DNA of 48,633 bases from a bacterium. GTDB lineage: Bacteria > Planctomycetota > UBA11346. Of the stretch, positions 33,210 through 41,966 are shown one piece after another. Position numbers and translations under genes: made by a program. The notes beneath the pieces are model-generated. The model was not told the DNA's origin and made no database searches. It worked only from the letters and a program-made list of their open reading frames with translations. Location: positions 1-48,633 of the forward strand of contig JAIFND010000021.1 of assembly GCA_020047915.1 (NCBI GenBank), in the 5' to 3' direction. Each line of letters starts with the position of its first letter. The stretch's first letter is position 1.

Positions 33210-35774
33210 TCACCCCACCGCCAGCGGCGACCTGACATGGCTGAACAACCAATTCCATACATTCCAATTCGCCCAGGTGGTGGCCCAGGCATTCTCCGCC
33301 TTCTGCTGATAGAACAGCGTCAGCACCTGCTGATCGGGAAGCGTCCCGGTCCATAGCTGCCTCCGGTTCCACACCCATGACCCATCATCACGACGATAGG
33401 CGGTTGCGTTGTAGCCGACCGGAGTCTGGATGCTGACCGTGGTGATCGCCGTCGCAGCGTTCCGCTTCGTGGTAAGATTGAGCTGTGTGGGATAGCCACG
33501 GGCGACCGTGTACACCGCAGTCTCACCACCAACCTTCAACCGCGCAAAGGGCAGGGCGTCGCTGCCGCTCCACATGCCGAACATGGTGCTGCCGAAGGAT
33601 ACGCCCGGGGGAAAGGCGATGATCGAGCTGCCCGTGGTGCAGGTCGCATTGGTGATCGTGGTGATGTCCCCATCCGGATTGCTTGGCTTCCCCGTCGTCG
33701 CATCGCAATCCACCGCGAAGTGATTGCGGTCCCCCCGGTAGCCCGGATAGCTGGCCATGACGTCAGAAGCACCCCCCGAACGTCCTGCCGCAACAGCGTC
33801 GATCCATCCGATCGAAATGGTGCGGGACACAAGCGGGTCGGCGAAGCTGTGTACCATCCAGAGCGGTACGGTCCCCAGGGCGACTGCCTGGTCCACCGTC
33901 GTAGGGGCGCTGGTCTCGATCGGCAGGATGGCGGCCAGTTCTCCGGGGTAGGCCAGGGCGTAGCGCAGGGTGCCGTTCGCCCCTTCGAGATGGCCGGTCA
34001 TATAGACGCGATCGGCATCGATGCGATAGTTCGCCTTGGCATATTCCACGAATCTCTTCACGTTCGCCGGCTTGGTCCAATTGGTCAGCACCTGGGGGGC
34101 GAGAACTATGGCAGGGAAATCCCAGCTTTCTGAGACCACCTGATGGAGCGGCCCATGCTTCACCATGCGTGTGTAGAGCTGCTGGGCGTTGGCGGTGGTA
34201 TTGGTCCCATCGCCGGACTCACTGGTGTGTGGCAGATGGATGACCAGCGGCCATGATGTGCCGCTGGCGGGATTATAGCCCTCGGGCAGGTAGGCGACGT
34301 AGCCAAAAGGCGGAGCAGGCTGGGTTGCATCCACCGGCATGACCTGGACCGAACCCTTGATGGCCAGGGTCACGGTGGCGGTGCGGGAGATGGCGGTGCC
34401 GGCTAGGCTCGCAGTGACGACCACGGCATGGGTCGCGTTCTTAGCGGTAAACAGACCATTAGCAGTGATCTCGCCGCCTACGCCGCAGGTCCAGGCCAGC
34501 GTTGGCTGGGGCGTGACGGCGACCCCGCCTATATCGACGGCCAGGGCGGTGAATTGCCGGGTCTGACCGACGGTCATGGTGACCGCGGCTGGACTGACCA
34601 CGATCCCCGTGGCGACGACTGACGGTGTGGTGCCGACGTCATAACCAGTCGGGCTCTGACCCAGACGCTGGGCCAGTAGCCAGTTCCAGAACGGCAGGTT
34701 CGGTGAGCTTCCGGTGCCCATGGTCTGGGTCCACCCGCTGTGACCGCCGCCATCGCGGATGGTGACTTGGAGCCGGGTACCAGCAGTAAAGGTCTGGTCA
34801 GCGACCCAGGCCCAGCCGGAAGCGCTGGCAGGATCGAAATGACCGGTATAGGTCCTGGTCAACTGCGTCGCCGGGATGGTGCCACGGGTATTGAATCCAC
34901 CGGCTGTGATGGCGGCCAGATCAGGATGCGTGTTGAGACAGCGGTTGCGGACGCTGCTCACCGGCACCGCACCACCTTTTGCCGCCTGCTCGAGGTACCG
35001 CGAGATCCCCCCCGCAAAGCCCTCTCCATAGCCGCTCCAGATCCGGCCGGTCGCGAGAATCGGCGGAGCTATGCTGTCATCACTACAGCCGATGAACCAG
35101 GTTATCGACCCGGAAAACCTGGAGAAATCCGTGTAGGTCGTGCCCAGCCCCTCGATGTTGGCGAAGGGGACGATCACCGCCAGCTGGTAACTGGCGGTCT
35201 TGCCGTAGTTGTATGCGAAACGCACGATTCCTCCTCCGCCGGCACTCAGACCCATGCCGTAGATGCGCGAGCTGTCCACTCTGTAGGTGGACAGCAGATG
35301 GCGCATGGTCGCGTCAACGCGCTGCGCGTTGAAGGCGGCCCCACCGCTGAGATTGGACTGGGGCTGGACCACGATCACGTTGCGATCACCAAAATAGGTG
35401 CTGCCGTTGCGGATCAGAGGCAGCGGACCGTTCGCAAACAGGTAGCCGAGCTGGTTCGCCGTCGAGGCGATCAACGTGCCATCACTGCTGCCATTTCCGA
35501 CCTCGCCGTTGCCATGCAGGCTGAGCACCAGCGGATAGGGTCCACCGCTGGCGGAATAGCCATTCGGCAGGAATACGAGATAGGGGAATGGATGGCTGTT
35601 GTCGTTGACGTAACCGGGTCCTGGTGCGCTGACCGGGGTGATCTGACCTCCGGCCACGACCACGGCGGCAGAGGCAGGAGCCACAGCCAGAGTCAGCAGG
35701 GTGAGGATCAACAAGGCTCTACGCCGCCAGGCGCAGGCTCTGATCGCTGCGGGAGAGTGAACATCAGGAAGCAT
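33210..35774 (-). CDS. Secreted tandem esterase-like protein with degenerate second domain
   Basis: This 854-residue protein (ATG 35774, AGGGG just upstream) has a signal peptide ending near APASAA (residue 36). Domain 1 (about 55-370) is an alpha/beta-hydrolase of the PHB depolymerase/feruloyl-esterase-like kind: oxyanion segment LSLHGNGEVG and nucleophile elbow GLSAG (Ser177). A Big_2-type Ig-like domain (about 385-470, starting VVATGIVVSPAAVTMTVGQT) links to domain 2 (about 475-854), which has the same layout but reads GHLEG where the nucleophile Ser should be and LPH where LHG should be. Domain 2 is therefore probably inactive and may bind substrate. The protein may act on an acylated polymer outside the cell. 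It is upstream of, and in one unit with, the pseudopilin. Confidence 0.72.
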   Translation of the reverse strand: MLPDVHSPAAIRACAWRRRALLILTLLTLAVAPASAAVVVAGGQITPVSAPGPGYVNDNSHPFPYLVFLPNGYSASGGPYPLVLSLHGNGEVGNGSSDGTLIASTANQLGYLFANGPLPLIRNGSTYFGDRNVIVVQPQSNLSGGAAFNAQRVDATMRHLLSTYRVDSSRIYGMGLSAGGGGIVRFAYNYGKTASYQLAVIVPFANIEGLGTTYTDFSRFSGSITWFIGCSDDSIAPPILATGRIWSGYGEGFAGGISRYLEQAAKGGAVPVSSVRNRCLNTHPDLAAITAGGFNTRGTIPATQLTRTYTGHFDPASASGWAWVADQTFTAGTRLQVTIRDGGGHSGWTQTMGTGSSPNLPFWNWLLAQRLGQSPTGYDVGTTPSVVATGIVVSPAAVTMTVGQTRQFTALAVDIGGVAVTPQPTLAWTCGVGGEITANGLFTAKNATHAVVVTASLAGTAISRTATVTLAIKGSVQVMPVDATQPAPPFGYVAYLPEGYNPASGTSWPLVIHLPHTSESGDGTNTTANAQQLYTRMVKHGPLHQVVSESWDFPAIVLAPQVLTNWTKPANVKRFVEYAKANYRIDADRVYMTGHLEGANGTLRYALAYPGELAAILPIETSAPTTVDQAVALGTVPLWMVHSFADPLVSRTISIGWIDAVAAGRSGGASDVMASYPGYRGDRNHFAVDCDATTGKPSNPDGDITTITNATCTTGSSIIAFPPGVSFGSTMFGMWSGSDALPFARLKVGGETAVYTVARGYPTQLNLTTKRNAATAITTVSIQTPVGYNATAYRRDDGSWVWNRRQLWTGTLPDQQVLTLFYQQKAENAWATTWANWNVWNWLFSHVRSPLAVG

Positions 35775-35898
35775 GGCATGATCCCCTGGATCGGTGGGTA
35801 CGGACGGCTCGAAACCGGACGGCGTCATGCAATCAGGTATTCTACGCATCAGGGAATCTACAAACAGACGTTGAAAACAGGCATGGAATCGGACTGAT

Positions 35899-35948
35899 TT
35901 CCACAGACGATAATTCCGTCGCGGCAGCGGGACGCTAAGTCTGTGGAA
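35899..35948. other. Long stem-loop in a 477-bp non-coding gap
   Basis: TTCCACAGAC (35899-35908) and GTCTGTGGAA (35939-35948) form a perfect 10-bp stem. Inside it, CGTC (35917-35920) and GACG (35931-35934) can form a second short stem, giving an extended hairpin of 50 bases. It lies about 125 bp upstream of the esterase ATG. The rest of the gap (35775-36251) shows no convincing gene; one short plus-strand ORF (36159-36602) is antisense to the GtrA-GT2 gene. Confidence 0.5.
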
Positions 35949-36251
35949 CCTTCATCCAGCTCGATCACCGGAACAATAATGCAGCACAGGGATTGCCTCA
36001 GGCATCAGGCATGGATGGATGGACTGCGCCAACAAGTTAGCTGATTGACGACCGGATTGCGACACCTCGTGGCAGCGCTACCGCACTGATTCTTCAGGAC
36101 GTCATGTCCGTGTCATCTATCTTCAGGATCGACCGGAAAGCCGGAATGGCTGAGTCTTATGCTGGGAGGTATAGCGTTGTGCTACGGCGAAGAAGATGGC
36201 GCAGAGGGAATTCCATCGTCTCGCTGGATTGGCGCTTCCTTACGACCAACG

Positions 36252-37463
36252 TCAAGTAATTGCGCGCTTCAGCCCATTTTCGCTGCGCACACTGAAGCCA
36301 TAGGCATCGACACCATGGACGTTATGGACGTCGGCGAGATAGGCGCCCCGACGCCAGGCATATCCCCAGGCGATACCGATCGTCTTGCAGGCCTGGCGCA
36401 GCAACTGGACCTGGGAGACCTGACCGTCTTCCCGCCAACTGATCGGGAAGAAACGGAAGCCAGCCCGACGATGGACCAGGAGCAGCAGCAGATGGACGTT
36501 GAAAGTCAGATCATCGGCCAGATTCAACCACGCCGCTTCACGTATCCAGGCGACCCGGAAGGCGTTCAGACCAGAACCAAGATCCCCAACCCGTCTTCCT
36601 GAAACAGCCGTAAACAAGGCGTTGAAGAACATGTTTCCCCAGGTGCGATGCCAAGCATATCCGGAGCGCCGCGAACCGAGGTCAAAACGCGAACCAAGCA
36701 GCGCATCGATGCCATCATGCAAGCAACCTGCGGTGATAAGCGGGGCAAGGTCGGCGGGGTCCGCTTGGTCGTCACCATGCACCACCACAATCCAGTCGAA
36801 ACCGCCAGCGACGGCATAGGCGAACGCGACCTTGTGCGAGCCACCGAGATTGATGTTGCGGTCGTTCTGCAGCAGCGTTCCAGGTACACCCAAGTTGGCC
36901 AACGCGGCTGCAGCAACGGTACACGAGCCGTCACGACTGCCGTTATCCACCACCAGCACCTCCTGGATATGCATGCCAAGATGTTCACGGATGCGCTCCA
37001 GCACCCGTGCGATCCGCCTCTCGCACTCATACATGGGGACGAAAACAAGGATGCGTGGCTTGCCGGCCGATAGGGTAGGTTGACGGCTCTCCCCTGGGCT
37101 GGTCAGCCAAGCCATGAACAGGTAGTTGGCCAGGAACGTGGCAGGGGTCACGACGAATTTGGCGACCAGGGGGTGTATCGCCGTATGCAGGATGATCTCA
37201 CCTACCGCCCAGGAGGCGATGATGATGGCAAACAATTGAAAAGCAGCGTAGGCAGCAAAACGCCGTCGCTCTCGACCACCTTCACATTGGAAGATCCGAC
37301 GCACACTGACGAGATACACCCAGAGCACCGCCAGCGAGGCGCCTAGAGCATTGGCTATAGACGGATCGACATGAAGACGGATGAGCAGGATAAATACAAG
37401 GAAGTCCAGGATCCATCCCAACCCGGAAACCAGACCAAACTGGATCAGGCGAGTACTCTGCAC
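36252..37463 (-). CDS. Fusion of GtrA-like membrane domain and GT2 (dolichol-phosphate-mannose-synthase-like)
   Basis: This 403-residue protein has an N-terminal GtrA domain (about 5-120), a four-helix membrane unit with GLGWILDFLVFILLI at the start. A GT2 domain starting RILVFVPMYECERRIARVLE (about 137) follows, with VDNGSRDGSC and the metal site HGDDQADPAD. GtrA proteins flip or anchor polyprenyl-phosphate sugars made by GT2 partners. Here the GtrA part precedes the transferase, while in most known fusions it follows. It probably makes a polyprenyl-phosphate-linked sugar used by the divergent GT-C-like protein. The start is GTG at 37463. Confidence 0.82.
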   Translation of the reverse strand: MQSTRLIQFGLVSGLGWILDFLVFILLIRLHVDPSIANALGASLAVLWVYLVSVRRIFQCEGGRERRRFAAYAAFQLFAIIIASWAVGEIILHTAIHPLVAKFVVTPATFLANYLFMAWLTSPGESRQPTLSAGKPRILVFVPMYECERRIARVLERIREHLGMHIQEVLVVDNGSRDGSCTVAAAALANLGVPGTLLQNDRNINLGGSHKVAFAYAVAGGFDWIVVVHGDDQADPADLAPLITAGCLHDGIDALLGSRFDLGSRRSGYAWHRTWGNMFFNALFTAVSGRRVGDLGSGLNAFRVAWIREAAWLNLADDLTFNVHLLLLLVHRRAGFRFFPISWREDGQVSQVQLLRQACKTIGIAWGYAWRRGAYLADVHNVHGVDAYGFSVRSENGLKRAIT

Positions 37464-37563
37464 AGCTCAGCATGCCCGTTTCGAGGCAGATGGATAACCA
37501 GGGTGGATGGCACAGATCTGATTCATAGGCAATCATGCTACCCACCTGCCAACCCGACTCTCT

Positions 37564-37575
37564 GGGGTGAATCCC
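37564..37575. promoter_or_regulatory. GGGGTGAATCCC site between divergent genes
   Basis: GGGGTGAATCCC lies 27 bp before ATG 37603 of the GT-C-like gene and about 100 bp from the divergent GtrA-GT2 start. It is one of the best matches to the motif found before other polysaccharide units. Confidence 0.4.
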
Positions 37576-37602
37576 TGACGAACGGGATCCTCGTCAAGGC
37601 CG

Positions 37603-39255
37603 ATGCTCACCACTATGGCCGAATACAGCGCCTGCGTGTCCCCGACGGCCACCACATGGATTTGGCCTCTTCTGGCCGGCTTGGCCCTGGTCGGTCTCTG
37701 TATGCGTCTCGCCATTGGCGGCCTACCGGTGCAGACCTCCTATCCCTTCGCCGCCAGCATCCTGCTTGACGCTGGCTCGCGCCTAATCGATGGCCAAGTG
37801 CCGTACCAGGATTTCCACACCCCGATCGGCTTCACCTACCTGGGTCTGCTTGCGGGATTCCTACGTCTGGCCGATGGTCTGCCTCATGCCCTGGCCCTGC
37901 TCAGCGCGAGTCTGGGGATCGCAGTGGGAGTATGGGTCTGGTGGCTCGCCACCGCCCGTTGCCATCCTCCGCTTGCAGCCGCGGTAGCGCTGCTGTGCGG
38001 ATTGCTCGCCGCATCACCAGCCCTATTCGGCTACGGCGCCCTGGAGGTCAGCTACGGTGGTCATTACTCGCGTCTGGCCTGGGCCGTATTCGCCTCGGTC
38101 ATTATTCAGTCAGCCGTGCCCATGCACGAACCCGCTCGCCTGACGCGGACATATGGCGAGGGCCTGGGCCTGGGCCTGAGCCTGGGCCTGCTTCTGGGGA
38201 CGAAATTCACCTTCCTGTTCGCCGCGATTGCGATCCTGGCCACCTCGTGGCTGTTCCGCCGGCCGGATCGCCGACTGCTGATGGCCATCCTGCTGGGCGC
38301 GGTGGTCGCCATCCTCGCAGGCCTGATGGCCAGCGGGGCATCAATGACCGAGTACCTGCGTGACTGCAGCGGTCTCAGCGGTTCGGTCTCACTCTTGGAC
38401 CTCCTCCGGCTCTATCTTCGGAAGCTTGATTTCCTTGCCCTGGCCCTGCTCGCCGCCGTAGCCATCTGGACGTGGCCGACGCATCGCAGGTCATGGCGCT
38501 GGCCCCTGCCAGAGGCACCCGTGATGGCCGTGCTGGTGTTGATGCTCGGCCTCGTCCTCTCTGCCACGACCGGCATCGAGAACGCCAGTCCCAGTTACGT
38601 TTTTGCACTGCTGATCCTGGTCAGCAGCCGGAACGCCGGGGAGCGCGGCAACCTGTACGGGGGTCGACTGGTCTGCGGAGCCATGCTCTGCGCTTTCAGT
38701 GCACGTCTGGCGCTACCGATGATAAAGGGGCCCTATGCTGCCGCCTCGCAGAACCTCATTCTGCCGGCTGGGCCCTGGCGTGGCCTGGACTTCATGCCAG
38801 GCGTGGCGGGGAGAGCCGAGCGGGCAGAGCTGATCAGTCAGGTGTGGATACAGCCGCGCAACATGATCGACAACCTCTGGTACCTGTATCTTGAAGATGC
38901 CGACCGCATGCTGCGACCATTGGTCGGATCAGGGGATCGGGTGCTGTCCTTGGATTACATCAATCCGTTCCCCTACCTGCTGGATCTGCCGGCCCCGCGC
39001 GGAGACCATCTCTATTGGAGCTTTGACCGCAACGTCAGTCCACAGACGGCCCCGGCCCCGGCTGCCCTATGTGCCGATGCCGACTGGGTGATGGTGCCCA
39101 GGCTGGAGCTCTTCCACGATTCATCATCGATGAAGCAGCATCTCTATCTTCCCTGGATCAAGGCCCATTACCGATTGCAGGAGAGCAGCCCATGGTGGGA
39201 CTGCTACCGCCGCAGGGTGGCCCAGGGTCCAACCGTGGGGCTCACTCCTCGATGA
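37603..39255 (+). CDS. Polytopic membrane protein, GT-C glycosyltransferase-like
   Basis: This 550-residue protein has about ten transmembrane helices and a soluble C-terminal domain (about 395-550). Near the first periplasmic loop it reads DGQVPYQDFHTPIGFTYLG, where the Asp-Phe-His and the position after helix 1 resemble the first catalytic loop of GT-C glycosyltransferases (PMT/ArnT type), which take sugars from polyprenyl-phosphate carriers. The divergent neighbour is a GtrA-GT2 fusion that would make such a carrier, so the two likely work together. ATG 37618 is an alternative start. The 3' end overlaps the convergent Wzc-like gene by 14 bp. Confidence 0.7.
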   Translation: MLTTMAEYSACVSPTATTWIWPLLAGLALVGLCMRLAIGGLPVQTSYPFAASILLDAGSRLIDGQVPYQDFHTPIGFTYLGLLAGFLRLADGLPHALALLSASLGIAVGVWVWWLATARCHPPLAAAVALLCGLLAASPALFGYGALEVSYGGHYSRLAWAVFASVIIQSAVPMHEPARLTRTYGEGLGLGLSLGLLLGTKFTFLFAAIAILATSWLFRRPDRRLLMAILLGAVVAILAGLMASGASMTEYLRDCSGLSGSVSLLDLLRLYLRKLDFLALALLAAVAIWTWPTHRRSWRWPLPEAPVMAVLVLMLGLVLSATTGIENASPSYVFALLILVSSRNAGERGNLYGGRLVCGAMLCAFSARLALPMIKGPYAAASQNLILPAGPWRGLDFMPGVAGRAERAELISQVWIQPRNMIDNLWYLYLEDADRMLRPLVGSGDRVLSLDYINPFPYLLDLPAPRGDHLYWSFDRNVSPQTAPAPAALCADADWVMVPRLELFHDSSSMKQHLYLPWIKAHYRLQESSPWWDCYRRRVAQGPTVGLTPR

Positions 39256-41392
39256 CGATGGGATCGTCCGGCCCAGGCGGTCCCCGTTTCGGTTCGGCCA
39301 CGGGTGGCACCGGACGGAGGCGCGTGAAGGCGCCGGTCTGAACGATGCGGGACTCGCTGCCGCCACCGGCGGGGGCAGTTCCATGATCATCATTGATCAC
39401 CAGGCCAAGGACCAGGCCGAGCAGCGGCGCCAGGCGGATCTGCGCTTGGCGCAGGGCCTCCTTGCCAGTGAAACCTTCACGAATGACGATCAGTATATCC
39501 TGGGCGACACCGCACATGACCAGGGACTCCGAAAAGGCGAGAGGCGGGCTGTCGATGAGGACATAGCGGTTTCTGCCGGAGAAGGTGCCGAGCATGTCCC
39601 GGAAGGCTGCTATGCTGGGCAGTTCCATCGAGTGCTCGGCCGCTGTCCCGGCCGAAAGAAGCTCAAGTCGCGGATAACCGGTTGGGACGACAACCGCCTC
39701 GCGCCCCTGCAGAAGATCGCTTACGCCAGCCTCTGCCGTCAGATCGAACTGGCTATGCAGGCTGGGCTGCCGCAGATCGCCATCGATCAGAAGTACGCGG
39801 TTTCCACTGGCTGCCAGGGTCAAGGCGAGTCGAGCCGTCACCGTCGTCCGGCCATCGCCGCTGCCCGGAGACGTGACCACCATCACCCGGGGGCCCGGGC
39901 CTATCTCGCGTTTCAGCTGGATGGTCGAACTCAACAGCCGGAACGCCTCGTCGATAACTCCCTGCGCCTGGACCCGTACCACATCGGGTCTGCCGGGCAC
40001 CTGCAAGGCCTGGATGTGCGGGATGTAGCCGAGGGTCGGCAGGCTGGTGATCTGGCGCACCGCTTCGGGATTGCTGATCCTGCGCTCCAGCAGGTCGGCA
40101 AGCAGCGCCACCGCTACGGCGGCGATCAGGCCGATGAAGGCGCCGGACAGGGCGAACAACGAACGTCGGAGGTTGATCGGCCAGGAGGTGACGTGGGGCG
40201 GATCGGCGATGCTCACCACCAGATGTTGACGCCGACTCGATATTTCCTCCTCCTGCAGATTGCGATCGACGGTCTGGAAGAGCTGCTCGGCACTGCTCGT
40301 CGTCAGACTAAGCGCCTGAAGATCGATCATACGCTCACGATAGGCCACCAGGGCGAGCTCCAGCGTTCCAATACGTTCTGCGAGCCGATGCTGGCGGCCA
40401 AGCATGACCTTGTGTCCCTCATTCAGGGCCGAGGACGCCATGGCGATGGCCGACTCCAGCTGCGCCTGAACCAACCCGCATTCTTTGGTGATATCAATCA
40501 TCTGTGGATGTTCCGGCTTGTACTTCTGAGCCAGGACGAAAGCGCGGTTCATGGTCTCGAGCAGGGTCTGCTGCGTCTGCGCCACCAGTGGATCGCGATG
40601 CACTTCGGGGATGCGCAAGAGTGCAAGGCGACGTCCGGCAGGATTGTCGATCGCATGGCTCTGGGCCAATCGTTGCATGACCGCTTCACTGGCGGTCAGG
40701 TCCGATTCCAAGGCTGTCCGGCTGGTATGCAGCGATTCGATCTCAAGGACCAGGAGGTTTCGGTTGGGATCGGCACTTATCAATCCGTTGCCTCGGCGGA
40801 ACTGCGCCTCTTCGGCACGGCAACGGGTAAGATCGGCGCGCGCCTTGTCCACCGCCTGTCTGAGGAAGTCGATGGCGCTGCGCGAGCGGTCATCCATCCG
40901 ACGTCGCTCATTGTCGAGATGACAGCGGATCAACGAGGAAAGAGCAGTCCGGGCCAGAAGCGGATCCTCATCGACCAGACTCAGACGCAGGATCCAGTTG
41001 TGCTGGTTGGTCTCGATGTCGAGACGGTCGAGGAGCCGTTGCGTACGATCACTGGACCTGGCATAGCCGGGCGAACGGTCGAAGGCCGTCTGCTCAGCCG
41101 CCAGCGCCTGGCTTATCGCCTGATGCGAACGCAGCAAAGCACTCTGCGTATTGAGCAGGCTGAATTCGACTCCCTTTGCATCCGGCTCATCGCTGAGAAA
41201 CGGCAACGGCCGGCCTCCCCTCTCGACCACGAGCAAAGCCTCGGCCCGATACAAAGGTGTCACGGAATAGGAAAGCAAGATGGCCAGGACGGCAACGACC
41301 AGTCCTGCCGATCCAGCCAGCCAACGGCGGCGCCATAGGATCGCCAGCAATGCGGTCAGCGGGAACGGACTGGAGTTTTGATGGTCGGCCAT
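39242..41392 (-). CDS. Wzc-like polysaccharide co-polymerase/ATPase lacking the tyrosine tail
   Basis: This 716-residue protein has two membrane helices (about 25-45 and 410-432) flanking a periplasmic Wzz-like domain with coiled-coil character (about 160-380). A cytoplasmic BY-kinase-type ATPase follows: Walker A PGSGDGRTT (509-517, where many members have GEGKT/S), Walker A' VLLIDGDLR (533-541) and Walker B YVLIDSPP (610-617). Such proteins control chain length and export with Wza. There is no tyrosine after residue 610, so the usual C-terminal tyrosine cluster that is autophosphorylated is absent; the end is Pro/Gly-rich. It is transcribed away from a small gene at 41510, with motif copies in the shared promoter region. 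Confidence 0.87.
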   Translation of the reverse strand: MADHQNSSPFPLTALLAILWRRRWLAGSAGLVVAVLAILLSYSVTPLYRAEALLVVERGGRPLPFLSDEPDAKGVEFSLLNTQSALLRSHQAISQALAAEQTAFDRSPGYARSSDRTQRLLDRLDIETNQHNWILRLSLVDEDPLLARTALSSLIRCHLDNERRRMDDRSRSAIDFLRQAVDKARADLTRCRAEEAQFRRGNGLISADPNRNLLVLEIESLHTSRTALESDLTASEAVMQRLAQSHAIDNPAGRRLALLRIPEVHRDPLVAQTQQTLLETMNRAFVLAQKYKPEHPQMIDITKECGLVQAQLESAIAMASSALNEGHKVMLGRQHRLAERIGTLELALVAYRERMIDLQALSLTTSSAEQLFQTVDRNLQEEEISSRRQHLVVSIADPPHVTSWPINLRRSLFALSGAFIGLIAAVAVALLADLLERRISNPEAVRQITSLPTLGYIPHIQALQVPGRPDVVRVQAQGVIDEAFRLLSSTIQLKREIGPGPRVMVVTSPGSGDGRTTVTARLALTLAASGNRVLLIDGDLRQPSLHSQFDLTAEAGVSDLLQGREAVVVPTGYPRLELLSAGTAAEHSMELPSIAAFRDMLGTFSGRNRYVLIDSPPLAFSESLVMCGVAQDILIVIREGFTGKEALRQAQIRLAPLLGLVLGLVINDDHGTAPAGGGSESRIVQTGAFTRLRPVPPVAEPKRGPPGPDDPIVIEE

Positions 41393-41407
41393 GGGCGGAA
41401 CGCACGA

Positions 41408-41451
41408 GGATACCCCATCGCCTCCAGCCGAGGATGGGGGGAATACCCCAT
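41408..41451. promoter_or_regulatory. Two GGGG-type palindromic sites in the wzc-like divergent promoter
   Basis: ATGGGG-N6-CCCCAT (41434-41451) contains GGGGGAATACCCC, and GGATACCCCATCG (41408-41420) is a second copy in reverse; GATACCCTAT (41452-41461) may be a third. The palindrome ends 58 bp before the start of the small plus-strand gene, and the reverse copy lies 15-28 bp before the wzc-like ATG. Confidence 0.5.
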
Positions 41452-41509
41452 GATACCCTATGCCAGATGGCCCAGCATGCGACCTCCGTCAACAGACTTA
41501 GGAGCCGAC

Positions 41510-41770
41510 ATGGACCTGCTCGAACTCACCGCCTCGGCCGGCAACCAGTCTGGAGGCACGCTGCTGCTTACGAATGGCCGATGCATCATCGTCAAACGTG
41601 TCAGCCACGTCGGTGAGGCCTTCCTCTTCTATTCTCTTCCTGGATCGATTGAAACCCAGGCCGTAGGTCATGATGAGATCCAGGCCTGGGTGCCAATCAC
41701 GCCCGACTTGCCTCGCTGGAGCAACAGCTCGATGATCCGCAGCAGGATAGCCGGGTTCGATCTGATCTGA
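41510..41770 (+). CDS. Small protein of unknown function
   Basis: This 86-residue soluble protein reads MDLLELTASAGNQSGGTLLL at the start, then a short beta-rich middle (CIIVKRVSHVGEAFLFYSLP) and a tryptophan-containing end. I recognise no family. AGGAG lies 6-8 bp before ATG 41510, and two motif copies are in the promoter, shared with the divergent wzc-like gene. The good ribosome site and the promoter context make it likely real. Confidence 0.6.
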   Translation: MDLLELTASAGNQSGGTLLLTNGRCIIVKRVSHVGEAFLFYSLPGSIETQAVGHDEIQAWVPITPDLPRWSNSSMIRSRIAGFDLI

Positions 41771-41879
41771 CCCGTCCCTCGCGCAATCAATTCAGGATCT
41801 GAAACGCAATCTCGGAATATCTGTGATTCCCTGGATTCCAAGGTGAACAATGGGTCAAGGGCCACGTGCTCTGGATTCT

Positions 41880-41891
41880 GGGGTGTTCCCC
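41880..41891 (+). promoter_or_regulatory. GGGGTGTTCCCC site before the two-component operon
   Basis: GGGGTGTTCCCC (41880-41891) is 75 bp before the histidine kinase ATG (41967); a weaker GTGATTCCC is at about 41823-41831. This is consistent with autoregulation by the encoded response regulator. The rest of 41771-41966 shows no gene. Confidence 0.45.
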
Positions 41892-41966
41892 CCATTTGCC
41901 GCCTCATCCAGTGATCTCTATGGTCCCCGCCATGCTGCCTCGGAACCTCACAGCGATCCAGGATGA

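Noticed and set aside
36070-36085. Second sigma-54 promoter (TGGCAG-N5-CCGCA, plus strand)
   Set aside because: The spacing is right but the nearest plus-strand gene starts 1.5 kb away and the intervening DNA is antisense to a minus-strand gene.
37509-37524. Sigma-54 promoter before the GT-C-like gene (TGGCAC-N5-TGATT)
   Set aside because: The -24 half is perfect but the essential GC of the -12 half is missing.
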